Source: Enterococcus gilvus ATCC BAA-350 (GTDB lineage: Bacteria; Bacillota; Bacilli; Lactobacillales; Enterococcaceae). From it: DNA of 64,000 nucleotides. The notes under the pieces are model-generated. The model was not told the DNA's origin and did no database searches. It saw only the letters and a list, made by a program, of their open reading frames with translations. Shown here one piece after another: positions 47,408 through 55,363 of the stretch. The translations under genes and the position numbers were made by a program. The stretch covers positions 2,123,501-2,187,500 of the forward strand of contig NZ_ASWH01000001.1 of NCBI RefSeq assembly GCF_000407545.1, read 5' to 3'. Position 1 is the stretch's first letter, and every line of letters begins with the position of its first letter.

Positions 47408-47935
47408 ATGAATACGATCAGTTATGTTGTTTTGGCGATGCTGATTCGCTCGCCTCTGACAGGGTATGAATTGAAACGCTTCTTAAATCTCTTTTGGGAA
47501 GCGCACCACAGTCAAATTTATCCAACTTTGAAGGAGCTGCGTAAGCAAGAGTTGATTGAGATCATCGACATTCCAGACGGGAAACGGAAAATTTACGACA
47601 TTACCCCTGCCGGAAAAGAATTAGTCAAAGAGTGGGTCTTTACCAAGAGTCACGCGCCTTCGCAAAAAGATGAATTTTTGGCAAAAGTTTTTACTATCTC
47701 AGCTTTGGATCGGGACACGTCTAAATTTTTGATCATGGAAAGAAAACAATATTTTCATGAACAAGTGAATGATTACTCTAAAGTCTTGGCTAGCTTGGAT
47801 GATCTAGATGAGGAAGAGCGACGGAAAAACTTTGGTCGAGAATTGATTTTAGAACGGAAAATCCGATTGAGTAAAGAAGAACTTGCATGGTGTGACTGGG
47901 CAGAGGAGAAAATCGAAGCCTATTTTGCGAAATAG
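47408..47935 (+). CDS. PadR-family transcriptional regulator
   Basis: The 175-residue protein has the PadR winged helix (SYVVLAMLIRSPLTGYELKRFL, HSQIYPTLKELRKQELIE, YDITPAGKELVKEW) and a C-terminal helical dimerisation domain of the Vir-act-alpha type. AAGAAGGGA precedes the ATG. It is followed by a terminator and then by an MFS transporter gene whose promoter carries a dyad, so it probably represses that transporter. Confidence 0.92.
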   Translation: MNTISYVVLAMLIRSPLTGYELKRFLNLFWEAHHSQIYPTLKELRKQELIEIIDIPDGKRKIYDITPAGKELVKEWVFTKSHAPSQKDEFLAKVFTISALDRDTSKFLIMERKQYFHEQVNDYSKVLASLDDLDEEERRKNFGRELILERKIRLSKEELAWCDWAEEKIEAYFAK

Positions 47936-47940
47936 ATGGA

Positions 47941-47967
47941 AAAGCAGATCTTTTGAAGATCTGCTTT
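47941..47967 (+). terminator. Terminator of the first padR gene
   Basis: Perfect 12-bp stem AAAGCAGATCTT with a three-base loop, followed by T-run. Confidence 0.9.
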
Positions 47968-47995
47968 TTTTGGTCAAAATTTATATGTAAATTTA

Positions 47996-48017
47996 TTTAT
48001 GTAAATATTGACATAAA
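47996..48017. promoter_or_regulatory. PadR-type operator at the MFS promoter
   Basis: TTTATGT-N8-ACATAAA is a perfect 7-bp dyad; its spacer and right arm cover the -35. PadR proteins are known to bind ATGT/ACAT dyads. A further TATGTAAAT copy lies 14 bases upstream (47984-47992). Confidence 0.7.
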
Positions 48018-48036
48018 ATACATTTGTGATTACACT
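48008..48036 (+). promoter_or_regulatory. Promoter of the MFS transporter gene
   Basis: Consensus TTGACA (48008-48013), 17-base spacer, TACACT (48031-48036). Confidence 0.85.
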
Positions 48037-48059
48037 ATGGAATGGAAAGTGGTGACTTA

Positions 48060-49271
48060 ATGGAAAATTTAAATGAAAACAACGAGAATTTAGTAACAGA
48101 AAAGGAAAATGGCAGAGCTGCATACGTGGTTGCTTTTGCCTGCATGATCGCCTTCATGGGGATCGGATTGGTCGATCCGATTTTGAACTCGATCGCCAAA
48201 TCTTTACAAGCAACCCCTGCACAAACTACCCTATTGTTTACAAGCTATATGATGGTAACAGGGATCGTCATGCTGTTTACGGGTTTTGTTTCGAGTCGGA
48301 TCGGCACAAAGAAGACCTTGATGCTTGGACTATTTATTATTATTTTATTTGCACTTTTTGCGGGATTATCCAACACGATCGATGCCTTGATCTACTTCCG
48401 GGCGGGCTGGGGATTAGGAAATGCGCTATTTATTTCAACGGCCCTCTCTGCGATCGTTAGTGTCTTAGTGGGGCAAACGGAAAAATCCATCATGCTGTAT
48501 GAAGCTGCGATGGGCTTAGGGATGTCGATCGGGCCATTAGTTGGTGGTTCACTGGGGTCCATTTCATGGCGTTTACCTTTTGCGGGCGTGTCTGTATTGA
48601 TGATGATCTCTTTCTTATCCATCTTGATTCTTTTCAAAGAACCAAAGGGCGATAAAGAAAAAATAGCCTTTTTCGCTGGGGTCAAGGCGTTGAAAAACCA
48701 CAAACTGCGTTCTGTTGGCTTGATCGCCTTGCTTTACAACTTCGGGTTCTTCACGTTATTGGCGTATGCGCCGTTTTTAATGCCTAACTTTTCTGAGATG
48801 GAAGTCGGCATGACGTTCTTTGGCTGGGGTATTTTGCTGGCGATCTCCTCGATTTTCTTAGCTACGCGCTTTGAAAAAATGATCGGAACTTTTTACACCT
48901 TGATGATCGGTTTTATCGGTTTTGTCATTTGTTTATTGTTAATGGGAATCAATGCGGATACCCCTTCATTAGTAGCCACGGCATTGATCGTCGCTGGTTT
49001 CTTCCAAGGAATCATCAATACCTTGATGACGACGATCGCAATGGAGATCCCAGGTATCAAACGCAATATTGCTTCTTCCACGTATAGTTTCGTCCGCTTC
49101 TTCGGTGGATCGCTGGCACCTTTTGTCGCTGGTTTGATCGGTGCGAAATTCGGCGGAAATTATACCTTCTACTTTGCTAGTGCGATGGTCTTTATCGGAA
49201 TCGTCCTCGTCTTTGTTCATTCTCAGTACTTTGAAACAGTTGAAGAGGAAGAATTAGAAGAAAATGCATAA
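48060..49271 (+). CDS. MFS transporter (drug:H+ antiporter-like)
   Basis: The 403-residue protein has 12 predicted membrane helices; motif A-like GFVSSRIGTKKTLMLG follows helix 2, and the first helix has the IGLVDPILNSIAKSL pattern of drug efflux MFS proteins. The N-terminal 20 residues are hydrophilic and Asn/Glu-rich. ATG 48060 follows AAGTGGTGA; an in-frame ATG at 48042 has no site. PadR control from the neighbouring gene suggests induction by its substrate, which is unknown. Confidence 0.88.
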   Translation: MENLNENNENLVTEKENGRAAYVVAFACMIAFMGIGLVDPILNSIAKSLQATPAQTTLLFTSYMMVTGIVMLFTGFVSSRIGTKKTLMLGLFIIILFALFAGLSNTIDALIYFRAGWGLGNALFISTALSAIVSVLVGQTEKSIMLYEAAMGLGMSIGPLVGGSLGSISWRLPFAGVSVLMMISFLSILILFKEPKGDKEKIAFFAGVKALKNHKLRSVGLIALLYNFGFFTLLAYAPFLMPNFSEMEVGMTFFGWGILLAISSIFLATRFEKMIGTFYTLMIGFIGFVICLLLMGINADTPSLVATALIVAGFFQGIINTLMTTIAMEIPGIKRNIASSTYSFVRFFGGSLAPFVAGLIGAKFGGNYTFYFASAMVFIGIVLVFVHSQYFETVEEEELEENA

Positions 49272-49300
49272 AAAAAAGAGCGGATTCGCTCTTTTTTTTA
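49270..49300. terminator. Shared terminator of the MFS gene and the NagB-like gene
   Basis: A7GAGCG and CGCTCT8 around GATT act on both strands. Confidence 0.88.
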
Positions 49301-50008
49301 TTTTAATTTACTTGCGGCCTCTTCATCCAAAATGATGGTCAAGTTGGGATGCAGGCGTAAAACAGAAGCCGGCACGTCTTCGGTGATCGGTCCTTCCAAA
49401 GCCTGCTTAATGATTTCCGCCTTCTTTTCACCATTGGCAATCAGCACCAGCTCTTTGGCTGCTAAAACCGTCTGTGGTCCAAAGGTTATCATTTCTTCCC
49501 CCGGCTCGAATGGCGTGGCGTCATCAATGAATGTGTACAATTCATCGTCTGGATCAATCGGTACGCGATAAACACCGTAATCGAAGGCTGTGAATTGGGG
49601 AAGATTTCCACAGAAATGTCCGTTGCCGCCGATCCCCATCAAAACAAGATCCAAGCCGCCGTCTTCAGCAATCTGATGATCGTACCCCTGATAATTGCCC
49701 GCATGGAGCACTTCGATATTTTCTTCTTCGATCCCTAACGGATGGAAAAGTTCTTCTTTCAAAGCTTGCATCGTTAACCCGTCTTCCTGCCCTTTTAACG
49801 AAACCTCGTCAAAATTATAAAAATGGGCCAAGCTCTTATCAAACGTCACTTGCGTTAAACGCTCTGCTAAAATCTCATACGCACGCTTCGGGGAAGAGCC
49901 CGCAGTCAGTGCGAGGTTTACCCGGCGATTTTCTGCCCATTTCAATAACACAATGTCTGCGGTCACTTGACTTAATGTTTCATAATTATTAGTGATTAAT
50001 AGCTTCAT
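49298..50008 (-). CDS. NagB-family sugar-phosphate isomerase/deaminase
   Basis: The 236-residue protein belongs to the glucosamine-6-phosphate deaminase/6-phosphogluconolactonase superfamily: LALTAGSSPKRAYEIL (33-48, phosphate loop), FYNFDEVSL (about 64, catalytic Asp), and DLVLMGIGGNGHFCGNLP (about 122-139, with the His of the GNGH motif). It resembles NagB-like enzymes of lactobacilli. The substrate could be GlcN6P or another sugar phosphate; no transport or nag genes are adjacent. It is downstream of rnfB by 69 bases, possibly cotranscribed. Confidence 0.82.
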   Translation of the reverse strand: MKLLITNNYETLSQVTADIVLLKWAENRRVNLALTAGSSPKRAYEILAERLTQVTFDKSLAHFYNFDEVSLKGQEDGLTMQALKEELFHPLGIEEENIEVLHAGNYQGYDHQIAEDGGLDLVLMGIGGNGHFCGNLPQFTAFDYGVYRVPIDPDDELYTFIDDATPFEPGEEMITFGPQTVLAAKELVLIANGEKKAEIIKQALEGPITEDVPASVLRLHPNLTIILDEEAASKLK

Positions 50009-50077
50009 TTGAACACCTGTCCGTTTCTTTTTTTATTTTAGCTCCAGCAATGAATTGAAGGTTCCTCTGGCTTTTTC

Positions 50078-50890
50078 TCAACTTGGTACTTTTTCTTTGC
50101 TGGGCATTTTTAAAATGCAGGTTTGAGGGCATACCTCGATACAGTCGCCGCAATTGATACAGTCCTCTGGATCAATCACTGCCACGTTGTTTTCCATCTT
50201 GATTGTCTTTTGCGGGCAGGCTTTCACACAGCGGTTGCAGGTGATGCAGCCCACGTCGCAGATTTTCCGTACTCCGCCTCCTTTGTCTTGGTTGGAACAG
50301 GCGACGATCGCGGTATTCTCCGCTGGCAGCATCGCGATAAGGTTTTTAGGGCAGGCCTGAATACATTTTAGACAGCCGACACATTTTTCAGCGTCGATCT
50401 TGGCGACCCCATCCTCGACATGAAGGGCATCATATTCACACACTGCTTCGCAATCCCCAAACCCCATACAACCAAAGCGACACGCCTGCGGACCGCCAAA
50501 AATCTGATTGGCTCCACTACAGGTCGGCGTACCTGTGTAATCCATTTTGTTATTGGTATATTCGCAAGTCCCATTGCAGCGTACAAAGGCAGCGATTTTC
50601 TCTATATCCCTTACCTCCACACCTAGAATCTCCGACAGCGCCTGACGAGTCACCGTTCCTCCCGGTGTACAGTTAGTCGCCCCGGCTTCGCCTTGAGCCA
50701 TCGCCTTAGCATAGCCGTCACAGCCAGAAAAACCGCAAGCGCCGCAGTTGATCCCCGGCAAAGCTTCACGTAAAGCCTCTTCCTTTTCATCCGCTGGTTT
50801 ATGAAAGATGATCGTCGCAAGCGAAAGAATGACCCCTGCGATCAACCCCATACTGCTGACAATGCCGATGGGTATCATGATTTCTGTCAT
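50078..50890 (-). CDS. rnfB: Rnf complex iron-sulfur subunit B
   Basis: RnfB takes electrons from ferredoxin. The 270-residue protein has an N-terminal membrane span (about 5-28), a 4Fe-4S domain with CGACGFSGCDG and a distant Cys (residues 49-75), and then a row of ferredoxin clusters: CRFGCMGFGDC, CVGCLKCIQACP, CITCNRCVKACP and CINCGDCIEVCPQTC. It is the last rnf gene, 11 bases after rnfA, as in clostridial rnfCDGEAB operons. Confidence 0.95.
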   Translation of the reverse strand: MTEIMIPIGIVSSMGLIAGVILSLATIIFHKPADEKEEALREALPGINCGACGFSGCDGYAKAMAQGEAGATNCTPGGTVTRQALSEILGVEVRDIEKIAAFVRCNGTCEYTNNKMDYTGTPTCSGANQIFGGPQACRFGCMGFGDCEAVCEYDALHVEDGVAKIDAEKCVGCLKCIQACPKNLIAMLPAENTAIVACSNQDKGGGVRKICDVGCITCNRCVKACPQKTIKMENNVAVIDPEDCINCGDCIEVCPQTCILKMPSKEKVPS

Positions 50891-50901
50891 TTTTTCACCC
50901 C

Positions 50902-51495
50902 CTATTTGAACAATCCTTCTGCCAAGCCGGCAAATCCTAGAAATGACAACGCGACGATCGCGGCTGCCACCAATGTTATCGGCAATCCTCGCAAGGCTTC
51001 TGGAATATCATTGCCTTCGAGACGGCCGCGTACGCCAGCGAAAATCACCATCGCTAACAAAAATCCGATGCCTGCCGCAAAGGAATTGACCATGGATTGC
51101 ATAAATGTGTAGTTTTTTGAAAAATTCAAGATCGTGACTCCCAGCACTGCACAATTCGTTGTGATCAGCGGCAAATAGATGCCCAGTGCATTGTATAACG
51201 GGGTCATATAGCGCTTCATCACGACCTCCACTAACTGAACCAGTGCAGCGATCGTCAAAATGAAGACGATCGTTTGTAGATAATCCAATCCTAAGGGCAC
51301 GAGTAACGCATCGTAAATCGGATAGGTCACTAGTGTCGCCAATACCATGACGAAGGTCACCGCCAGCGACATACCAACGGCGGTATCCAACTTTTTGGAC
51401 ACGCCGAGAAATGGACAAATGCCTAAAAACTGAGACAACACAAAATTATCCGTCAAAATGCCTGCAACTAAAATCGTCACAAACGCCTGCATCAC
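50902..51495 (-). CDS. rnfA: Rnf complex membrane subunit A
   Basis: The 197-residue subunit has six membrane helices and the pseudo-twofold family motifs DNFVLSQFLGICPFLGVSKK and YLPLITTNCAVLGV, with membrane-embedded Cys residues that hold a shared iron-sulfur centre with RnfE. It overlaps rnfE by four bases (ATGA type). Confidence 0.95.
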   Translation of the reverse strand: MMQAFVTILVAGILTDNFVLSQFLGICPFLGVSKKLDTAVGMSLAVTFVMVLATLVTYPIYDALLVPLGLDYLQTIVFILTIAALVQLVEVVMKRYMTPLYNALGIYLPLITTNCAVLGVTILNFSKNYTFMQSMVNSFAAGIGFLLAMVIFAGVRGRLEGNDIPEALRGLPITLVAAAIVALSFLGFAGLAEGLFK

Positions 51496-52169
51496 TCATC
51501 ACCCGCCTTTTCTTCACACACGACGGTGCACGCCTCCGCGATCGGACAAGCGTTACAATCAAGTTCTCTTGCTTTTCGGTCGCTTAGTTTATTGGCTGCC
51601 ATGACCAGCATGCCAAAAACAAAGAACCCGCCTGGCGGCAGCAGCATGATCGTCATAGGCGGTACGACACCTGCTGTGATCGGAAAACCTAAAATGGTTC
51701 CACTGCCCAGCAATTCACGTATCCCCCCCATACAAAGAAGGGTCATGGTGAAGCCGACGCCCATCCCCAACCCATCTAAAGCGGAATGAAGAACAGCGTG
51801 GTCTTTGGCATAGGCTTCTGCACGTCCTAGAATGATACAGTTCACAACGATCAAGGGCAGATAGATCCCCAATGTCGCATCCAGTGCAGGGGCCAATGCT
51901 TTTACGATCAATTGAACCACGGTGACAAATCCTGCGATAATGGTTATAAATGCTGGAATCCTGACACGATCAGGGATCACCTTCCGCAACAGTGAGATCA
52001 TGACGTTCGAGCCTAAAAGCACGACCGTCGCTGCCACTCCCATTCCCAGACCGTTGATGGCAGAGGTGGTGATCGCTAATGTAGGACACGTTCCTAAAGT
52101 CAGCCGCAGAACGGGATTTTCGCTGATCAATCCTTTGTTAAAAATGGCGGATGCCTTTTCTTTTTCCAT
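51492..52169 (-). CDS. rnfE: Rnf complex membrane subunit E
   Basis: The 225-residue subunit is the inverted partner of RnfA: NPVLRLTLGTCPTLAITTS near the N-terminus and YLPLIVVNCIILGRAEAYAKDH in the middle, with six helices. The C-terminus is extended by a Cys-rich tail with four cysteines (CNACPIAEACTVVCEE) that could bind a metal centre; it is not needed for the core fold. Confidence 0.94.
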   Translation of the reverse strand: MEKEKASAIFNKGLISENPVLRLTLGTCPTLAITTSAINGLGMGVAATVVLLGSNVMISLLRKVIPDRVRIPAFITIIAGFVTVVQLIVKALAPALDATLGIYLPLIVVNCIILGRAEAYAKDHAVLHSALDGLGMGVGFTMTLLCMGGIRELLGSGTILGFPITAGVVPPMTIMLLPPGGFFVFGMLVMAANKLSDRKARELDCNACPIAEACTVVCEEKAGDE

Positions 52170-52180
52170 TCCTTCTCCCC

Positions 52181-52744
52181 CTATTTCTCTGACTGGGCTA
52201 CTTGCTCAAACAATGCAAGTGCTTCTTTTACGGATGCAGCTACGGCGTTTGAGGATTTCGTGGCTCCAGTTACCGCTTCGACTTGGTTTTTATTTGACGG
52301 GTCCGTCTTTACTACTTCAAGCGAGTCATCCATGCCGTCAAATTGATCAATAAAATCTTTTCTTGTAACGTTTTGCCCCAGACCGGGTGTTTCATTCGAT
52401 GCATCCAGAACGTCGACAGCCGTGACTTTCCCTTCTTTGACAGCACTCATGACACGCACATCGCTGCCATAGCCATAGGCTTTTGTCACAAAAAGATAGC
52501 CGACCGTCGCTCCTGCTGTATCTAAAGCTTTATAGCCCTGATTGTCCTTTGGTACGCTGATTTCTTTAAAGCTCTCGGCATCGATCAACTGGCTCATCAC
52601 CTGTTGGGTCTGCGCCCATTCTTGCTTGGCGATCCGCTCTTTGAACACCGCCCGTGTCCCGGCAACTGCAAACGTGATCACTAAACAAATGATGAACAAG
52701 CACAAGGCGTCACTAAAAATGACTTTGGCTTTTGATTGCTTCAT
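52181..52744 (-). CDS. rnfG: Rnf complex flavoprotein subunit G
   Basis: The 187-residue protein has one N-terminal membrane span (about 10-30) and an extracytoplasmic FMN-binding domain with the flavinylation motif TGATKSS at 159-165; Thr162 would carry covalent FMN. No ApbE flavin transferase gene is in the window. It overlaps rnfD by four bases. Confidence 0.94.
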   Translation of the reverse strand: MKQSKAKVIFSDALCLFIICLVITFAVAGTRAVFKERIAKQEWAQTQQVMSQLIDAESFKEISVPKDNQGYKALDTAGATVGYLFVTKAYGYGSDVRVMSAVKEGKVTAVDVLDASNETPGLGQNVTRKDFIDQFDGMDDSLEVVKTDPSNKNQVEAVTGATKSSNAVAASVKEALALFEQVAQSEK

Positions 52745-53683
52745 TTCACCTTTGCCTCCTCCCCGAAAACCTTCGGAATCGTCAAATTCTCAATGTGGGG
52801 AACCAAGATATTCATTAATAAAATGGCATAGGAAACACCTTCTGGCAATGCCGCGTAAAAGCGGATCAGCACCGTAACAATCCCGCAGCCGATCCCAAAA
52901 ATGACCTTTCCTTTTTTAGTTATTGGCGAGGTCGTGTAGTCCGTCGCCATGAAAATCGCGCCTAATAACAATCCGCCTGACATCAATTGATAGAGGGGCT
53001 GACCGCCTAATAACGTAGCTAAAATACCGACAGTCCCAATAAAGCAAAGTGGAATAAGCGGTGAGATCACTTTCCGAACGACTAAATACCCGCCGCCTAG
53101 CAATAAAGCGGCTGCGCAGGTTTCCCCCAGACTTCCTGAGCGAATACCTAAAAACATATTAAGTAGTGATGGCAGCTCTTGCCCTGTTTGAGCGGCTGAA
53201 AAGTAGGTGGCTGACGAGATCACGTCTGGTCGGAACATATAATAGTTTAATGGCGGCTGCCACGTACTCATTTGAGGCGCAAAGGACATCATCAAAACGA
53301 TCCGAGCAGTGATCGCCGGATTGACAAAATTTTGTCCAACGCCGCCGAAAAATTCCTTCACGATCACGATCGCAATCACACCACCTAGAACAGCCATCCA
53401 GAACGGCAATGTCACTGGGAGATTCAATGCTAACAAGATGCCTGTCACAACAGCAGTCAAATTGGAGAGGGTATCTAGTTTTTTTTAAAATTTTTCGTGT
53501 GAGGTATTCACTGGTGACACAGGCGGCCACCGTTACGACGACCAAGAGAAGCGCACGAAATCCAAAAATAACCGTTGCCGCAATGACCGCTGGGAGCAAT
53601 GCAATGATCACATCCAGCATGATCGAACGGGTATTGCGCCCGCAGTGAAGATGGGGTGAGATTGAAACTGGTAATTTAGTCAT
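52741..53683 (-). pseudogene. rnfD: Rnf complex membrane subunit D, frameshifted at an A8 tract
   Basis: The N-terminal frame (from ATG 53683) reads through SEYLTRKILKK and then leaves the family; the rest, from LDTLSNLTAVVTGILLALNLP to the stop at 52741, is in another frame. The break is at eight A residues on minus (53486-53479). With seven A the gene would be a normal 313-residue RnfD with the flavinylation-like motif SSAT (in VISSATYFS) and MATDYTTSPIT. All other parts are intact, so the defect is very recent, a slippage site, or a sequencing error. It overlaps rnfC by four bases. Confidence 0.9.
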
Positions 53684-55005
53684 TTAGCTGCCTCCCTTTC
53701 CAACTGTTTCCCCTGCTTCATCGTCTGTACGAGCCGTCGCCCAGCAGGACAAACAAATGCGCAGCAGCCACATTCCATACAAGCGGAGACCTTCAGCTTT
53801 TTCAAACCGGAGACATCCTTGTTTCGTGTGCAGCGTTCGATTTGTACAGGTAATAAAGACATCGGACACGCTTCTACACAGCGTCCGCAGCGTATACAGG
53901 GAGATTCCTCTGGTAAACGTTCCGCTTGAGACAAAATGGTGATGGCATTGGTTTGCTTGGTGATGGGCAGCTCTACTGAAAACTGAGCTACCCCCATCAT
54001 GGGACCGCCTAAAATCACTTTGTTGGGCTCATCGATCAGCCCTCCGCAGCAGGCGATTACCTCGCCCATGGGTGTCCCCACAGGAACAACGATATTTTTA
54101 GGCTCTGGAACATTTCCATCCACCGTGATTCGCTTATGGGTCAAGGGCATGCCGGTCTCGACGTATCGCTGCAATAAGGAAATGGTCGAGATATTCAGGA
54201 TCAGGCACCCGACCTCTGAAGGCAATTTCCCAGGCGGGATTTTCCGTCCTGTTGTCGCGTAAACGAGCATTTTTTCAGCTCCTTGAGGGTACAATGACGG
54301 AATCTCCATTACCGTGATCGCCGGGTCTCGATCCGCCAGTTCATTCAAATGATCCCGCAGCCTTTTTAAGCCCTTTGGTTTGTTGCTTTCAATGCCGACG
54401 ACTCCGCGGGTGATCTTCAAATGCTTCATGACCATCTGCATCCCTGCGATGATCCGCTCCGGGTACTCGAGACTTTCCCGATAATCGGAGGTAATGAAGG
54501 GTTCGCATTCCGCGCCATTGATGACCAAAGTGTCGATGAGCGTGTCGTCTTTCACAGCCAATTTGACGTGCAAGGGAAATCCTGCCCCGCCGATACCGAC
54601 GACTCCGCTGTCTCGCGCAGCCTTCAATAACGCTGCCTTTGAATCGATCGCGACTGGCTGAGGGTCTGGAAAGACTACCGGCAAGCCATCGCTGGCAATA
54701 TGGATCGCATCGCACATCTGTCCGTTTGCCATCAGAACGGGCTTGATCCCTTTCACTTTTCCTGAAACGGATGCATGGATCGGTGCGGAGACAAAGGCCT
54801 CAGAATCCGCGATCTTCTCCCCCACAGTGACGCTGTCGCCCTTTTTTACCAGCGGGGTACAGCGGCCTCCGATGTGCTGCTGCATCGGCAAAGTAACGAG
54901 TTTCGGCGGCTCCATAAAAACGCTTTCAAATTCAGCTGTATGTTTATTATGCGGGACCTTCACGCCCCCCTTGAATGTTGCGATTGCTTTCGTTAATGCT
55001 TCCAT
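53680..55005 (-). CDS. rnfC: Rnf complex NADH-binding subunit C
   Basis: RnfC carries FMN and reduces NAD+. The 441-residue protein has an N-terminal barrel-sandwich part (KVPHNKHTAEF), the NAD/FMN core (GIGGAGFPLHVKLAV, NGAECEPFITSDYRE), an SLBB domain, and two 4Fe-4S motifs CIRCGRCVEACP (about 360) and CMECGCCAFVCPAG (about 399). I take ATG 55005, seven bases after GGGGAGG. It is the first gene of the operon. The rnf genes look GC-richer than the murein cluster, which may hint at transfer. Confidence 0.95.
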   Translation of the reverse strand: MEALTKAIATFKGGVKVPHNKHTAEFESVFMEPPKLVTLPMQQHIGGRCTPLVKKGDSVTVGEKIADSEAFVSAPIHASVSGKVKGIKPVLMANGQMCDAIHIASDGLPVVFPDPQPVAIDSKAALLKAARDSGVVGIGGAGFPLHVKLAVKDDTLIDTLVINGAECEPFITSDYRESLEYPERIIAGMQMVMKHLKITRGVVGIESNKPKGLKRLRDHLNELADRDPAITVMEIPSLYPQGAEKMLVYATTGRKIPPGKLPSEVGCLILNISTISLLQRYVETGMPLTHKRITVDGNVPEPKNIVVPVGTPMGEVIACCGGLIDEPNKVILGGPMMGVAQFSVELPITKQTNAITILSQAERLPEESPCIRCGRCVEACPMSLLPVQIERCTRNKDVSGLKKLKVSACMECGCCAFVCPAGRRLVQTMKQGKQLEREAAK

Positions 55006-55043
55006 AGACAAACCTCCCCTGTATCTATTCGTGTTCTATGTTA

Positions 55044-55072
55044 AGTATCATTTTAGAACGCTGCCTTTTCAA
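55044..55072 (-). promoter_or_regulatory. Candidate promoter of the rnf operon
   Basis: TTGAAA (55072-55067), 17-base spacer, GATACT (55049-55044). The rest of the 352-base gap up to 55322 is A/T-rich, and I see no gene in it. Confidence 0.5.
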
Positions 55073-55322
55073 GTCCGATTCTACTAATTTTCACCCAAAA
55101 TACTCCTTAAAATCGGATAAAATGAATTATTTTCTAAGAGAAATTCGCGTATACTCTTTTTTGATACTATGCACGATTTTTTGTTTCAAAAAGACAATTC
55201 ACAAACTTTATCGATTATTTTGTAAGAATATCCTTGTATTTATGATAACATAGCGAAAAACAAATGTAATTATTTTTCACATAGTCTGGAAAAATTCTCC
55301 TTATTTGGGATGATTTCCCCAC

Positions 55323-55351
55323 AAAAAAAGCACCTAGAAATCTAGGCGCTT
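55323..55351 (-). terminator. Terminator of the minus-strand WxL gene
   Basis: AAGCGCCTAG and CTAGGTGCTT pair (one G-U) around ATTT, followed by T7 on minus. Confidence 0.9.
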
Positions 55352-55363
55352 GTGTCGGATTTT

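Noticed and set aside
55263..55278. 16-mer AATGTAATTATTTTTC identical to part of the yqhY repeat
   Set aside because: It lacks the hairpin partner and the promoter core; probably chance in A/T-rich DNA.
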